A DNA stretch of 5,446 nucleotides from Microcoleaceae cyanobacterium UBA11344 (lineage in GTDB: Bacteria; Cyanobacteriota; Cyanobacteriia; Cyanobacteriales; Microcoleaceae): NCBI GenBank assembly GCA_003483675.1, contig DMYK01000318.1:5242-10687 (forward strand), in the 5' to 3' direction. The notes below the pieces were generated by a model that was not told where the DNA came from, made no database searches, and worked only from the letters and a program-made list of their open reading frames with translations. Position numbers and translations under genes: made by a program. The stretch's first letter is position 1. Each line of letters opens with the position of its first letter. This document shows, piece by piece, positions 4,427 to 5,446 of this stretch.

Positions 4427-5446
4427 TTAGTAAGTCCAGGTTTGTAAAACTTTGCCGGTTAATTTTTGCCCGAACCAAGGTGTATTTGCCGATCGCGACT
4501 TGAGACTTTGCCCTCCAACAGTCCAAGTCATTTGCGGGTCGAATAAAATTAGCTCAGCAGGCACTCCTGGTGCAGCGGTGGCGGGGGTTTGTCCGAGACA
4601 AATGGCCGGCTGCGTGCTCAGAACTCGCCACAGTTCTAAGGCCGAAAATTCGCCGGTTTCTACTAATCGTTGCCAGAGTAAAGGCAAGGCTAATTCTAAG
4701 CCGATCGCCCCTGGGGGAGCATCAGCAAAAGCCACGGTTTTGTCTTCATAAGTATGGGGGGTGTGGTCGATCGCGATCGCATCTATTACCCCATCTTTCA
4801 CAGCTTGAATCAGCGCTAATTGGTCGGATTGATTGCCCAGCGGCGGTGACAAATGCAAATTCGGATCGTAAGGGAACAAAGCAGGAACAGCATTTTTCCC
4901 TGCTATCACCTCACCTGAATTGCCGGCAATTGCCTCTACATTCAGCAGCAAGTGCATCCAAGTCACACTCGCAGTCACTGGTAAACCCCGCGCTTTGGCA
5001 TCTCGAATCAATTCGACACTGCGAGCACAAGAAACACGCATAATGTGAACTGGAGTTCCCACAGTTGTTACTAATTCCAGCAAAGCCGCTAAAGCCGAAG
5101 TTTCTGCACTCGCGGGAATTCCCGGTAAGCCTAAGCGAATCGAAACAGCACCCTCTCTGGCGATGCCATTTCCTGCCAAAGTTCGATCGCAGGGCCACAA
5201 AGCCACCGACTTACCCAAAGGCTGGATATACTCTAACAAACGTCTCACCAGAGCCGGATTAGATAGCGGTAAACCGTCTGTAAAACCGACGATCGCAGAC
5301 CCGGCCAATTCCCCCAACTCGGCCATCTGTTGGCCTTTAACGCCCGCTGTGAGAGCGCCCCAGAAATACAAGCGGGGAAGGGAGGGAGAGAAATTGCGGA
5401 TATTTTGTTGCAATAGGGCTAAACCGGCTAAATTGTCGATCGCAGG
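4427..5446 (-). CDS. pyrC: Dihydroorotase-like protein (PyrC family), N terminus beyond the window
   Basis: The minus frame is open from the right edge to TAA at 4429-4427, giving 339 residues of a protein that is usually about 425-430. The first codons (PAIDNLAGLALLQQ) continue from outside, so the internal TTG at 5413 is not the start. It belongs to the amidohydrolase superfamily, dihydroorotase group; true enzymes close the ring of carbamoyl-aspartate in pyrimidine synthesis in the cytoplasm. Matching segments, numbered from the window edge, are GFTDG (D57), GNGIAREG, LGLPGIPASAET, VHIMRVS, IDAIAIDHTPHTYEDK (D227) and APPGAIGLELALPLLW. Two expected zinc-binding histidines are missing: the HCED-type motif reads WPCD (W84) and the HIxHVST-type motif reads HIMRVSC (R137). 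D227, the catalytic-base position, is kept. The HxH motif would lie outside the window. It may be a non-catalytic or divergent PyrC homologue, comparable to PyrC' proteins that support aspartate transcarbamoylase assembly. Family membership is firm; dihydroorotase activity is doubtful. Confidence 0.85.
   Translation of the reverse strand, partial: PAIDNLAGLALLQQNIRNFSPSLPRLYFWGALTAGVKGQQMAELGELAGSAIVGFTDGLPLSNPALVRRLLEYIQPLGKSVALWPCDRTLAGNGIAREGAVSIRLGLPGIPASAETSALAALLELVTTVGTPVHIMRVSCARSVELIRDAKARGLPVTASVTWMHLLLNVEAIAGNSGEVIAGKNAVPALFPYDPNLHLSPPLGNQSDQLALIQAVKDGVIDAIAIDHTPHTYEDKTVAFADAPPGAIGLELALPLLWQRLVETGEFSALELWRVLSTQPAICLGQTPATAAPGVPAELILFDPQMTWTVGGQSLKSRSANTPWFGQKLTGKVLQTWTY

Noticed and set aside
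4056..4526. Minus-strand 156-codon ORF across the convergent junction
   Set aside because: It overlaps both the end of phoX and the end of the PyrC-like gene, spans the hairpin cluster, and its translation is rich in Arg and Ser as expected of an out-of-frame shadow.
4570..5043. Plus-strand 157-codon ORF opposite the PyrC-like gene
   Set aside because: It lies wholly antisense to a clear protein-family match and has a low-complexity shadow composition.
1..5446. CRISPR array, tRNA or rRNA gene, transposase or integrase
   Set aside because: No regularly spaced long repeats, no cloverleaf-like or rRNA sequence and no recombinase-like protein were seen on either strand.

Overview
The window looks cyanobacterial, most likely a filamentous form of the Microcoleus/Oscillatoria/Tychonema type. 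It holds four exact copies of the HIP1 octamer GCGATCGC, where about 0.08 would be expected by chance in 5.4 kb. It also carries C-rich and GGTGCGCA-type dispersed palindromes of the kind common in such genomes, and its proteins resemble cyanobacterial family members. The genus is an inference; no marker gene is present.

Layout, left to right. (1) Positions 1-452, minus strand: the N-terminal 150 residues of a creatininase-family metallohydrolase, running off the left edge. (2) Positions 453-989: a 537-base divergent intergenic region with an A+T-rich block (589-643) of TTAACC-like octamers, four of them spaced exactly 11 bp apart, which resembles a cyanobacterial Pho box. A possible -10 element, a doubtful small ORF and a hairpin follow. 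(3) Positions 990-1730, plus strand: an OmpR/PhoB-type response regulator, closest in my judgement to SphR/PhoB. Its DNA-binding half looks intact, but its receiver lacks several phosphorylation-pocket residues. (4) Positions 1731-1997: a spacer containing a CCCCCTTA/TAAGGGGG palindrome. (5) Positions 1998-4271, plus strand: a PhoX-type (DUF839) alkaline phosphatase with a Tat signal and a dispersed palindrome inserted in frame in its N-terminal linker. (6) Positions 4272-4426: a convergent intergenic region with three possible hairpins. (7) Positions 4427-5446, minus strand: the C-terminal 339 residues of a dihydroorotase-like protein (PyrC family) in which two of the expected metal-binding histidines are replaced; its N terminus lies outside the window.

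How it may fit together: a PhoB/SphR-like regulator next to a PhoX phosphatase, with a Pho-box-like array upstream, suggests a local phosphate-starvation module in which PhoX releases phosphate from organic esters in the periplasm. The unusual point is that the regulator's receiver appears degenerate, so it may act independently of phosphorylation or be a paralogue of the true SphR. The creatininase and PyrC-like genes are on the other strand and are probably unrelated to this module.
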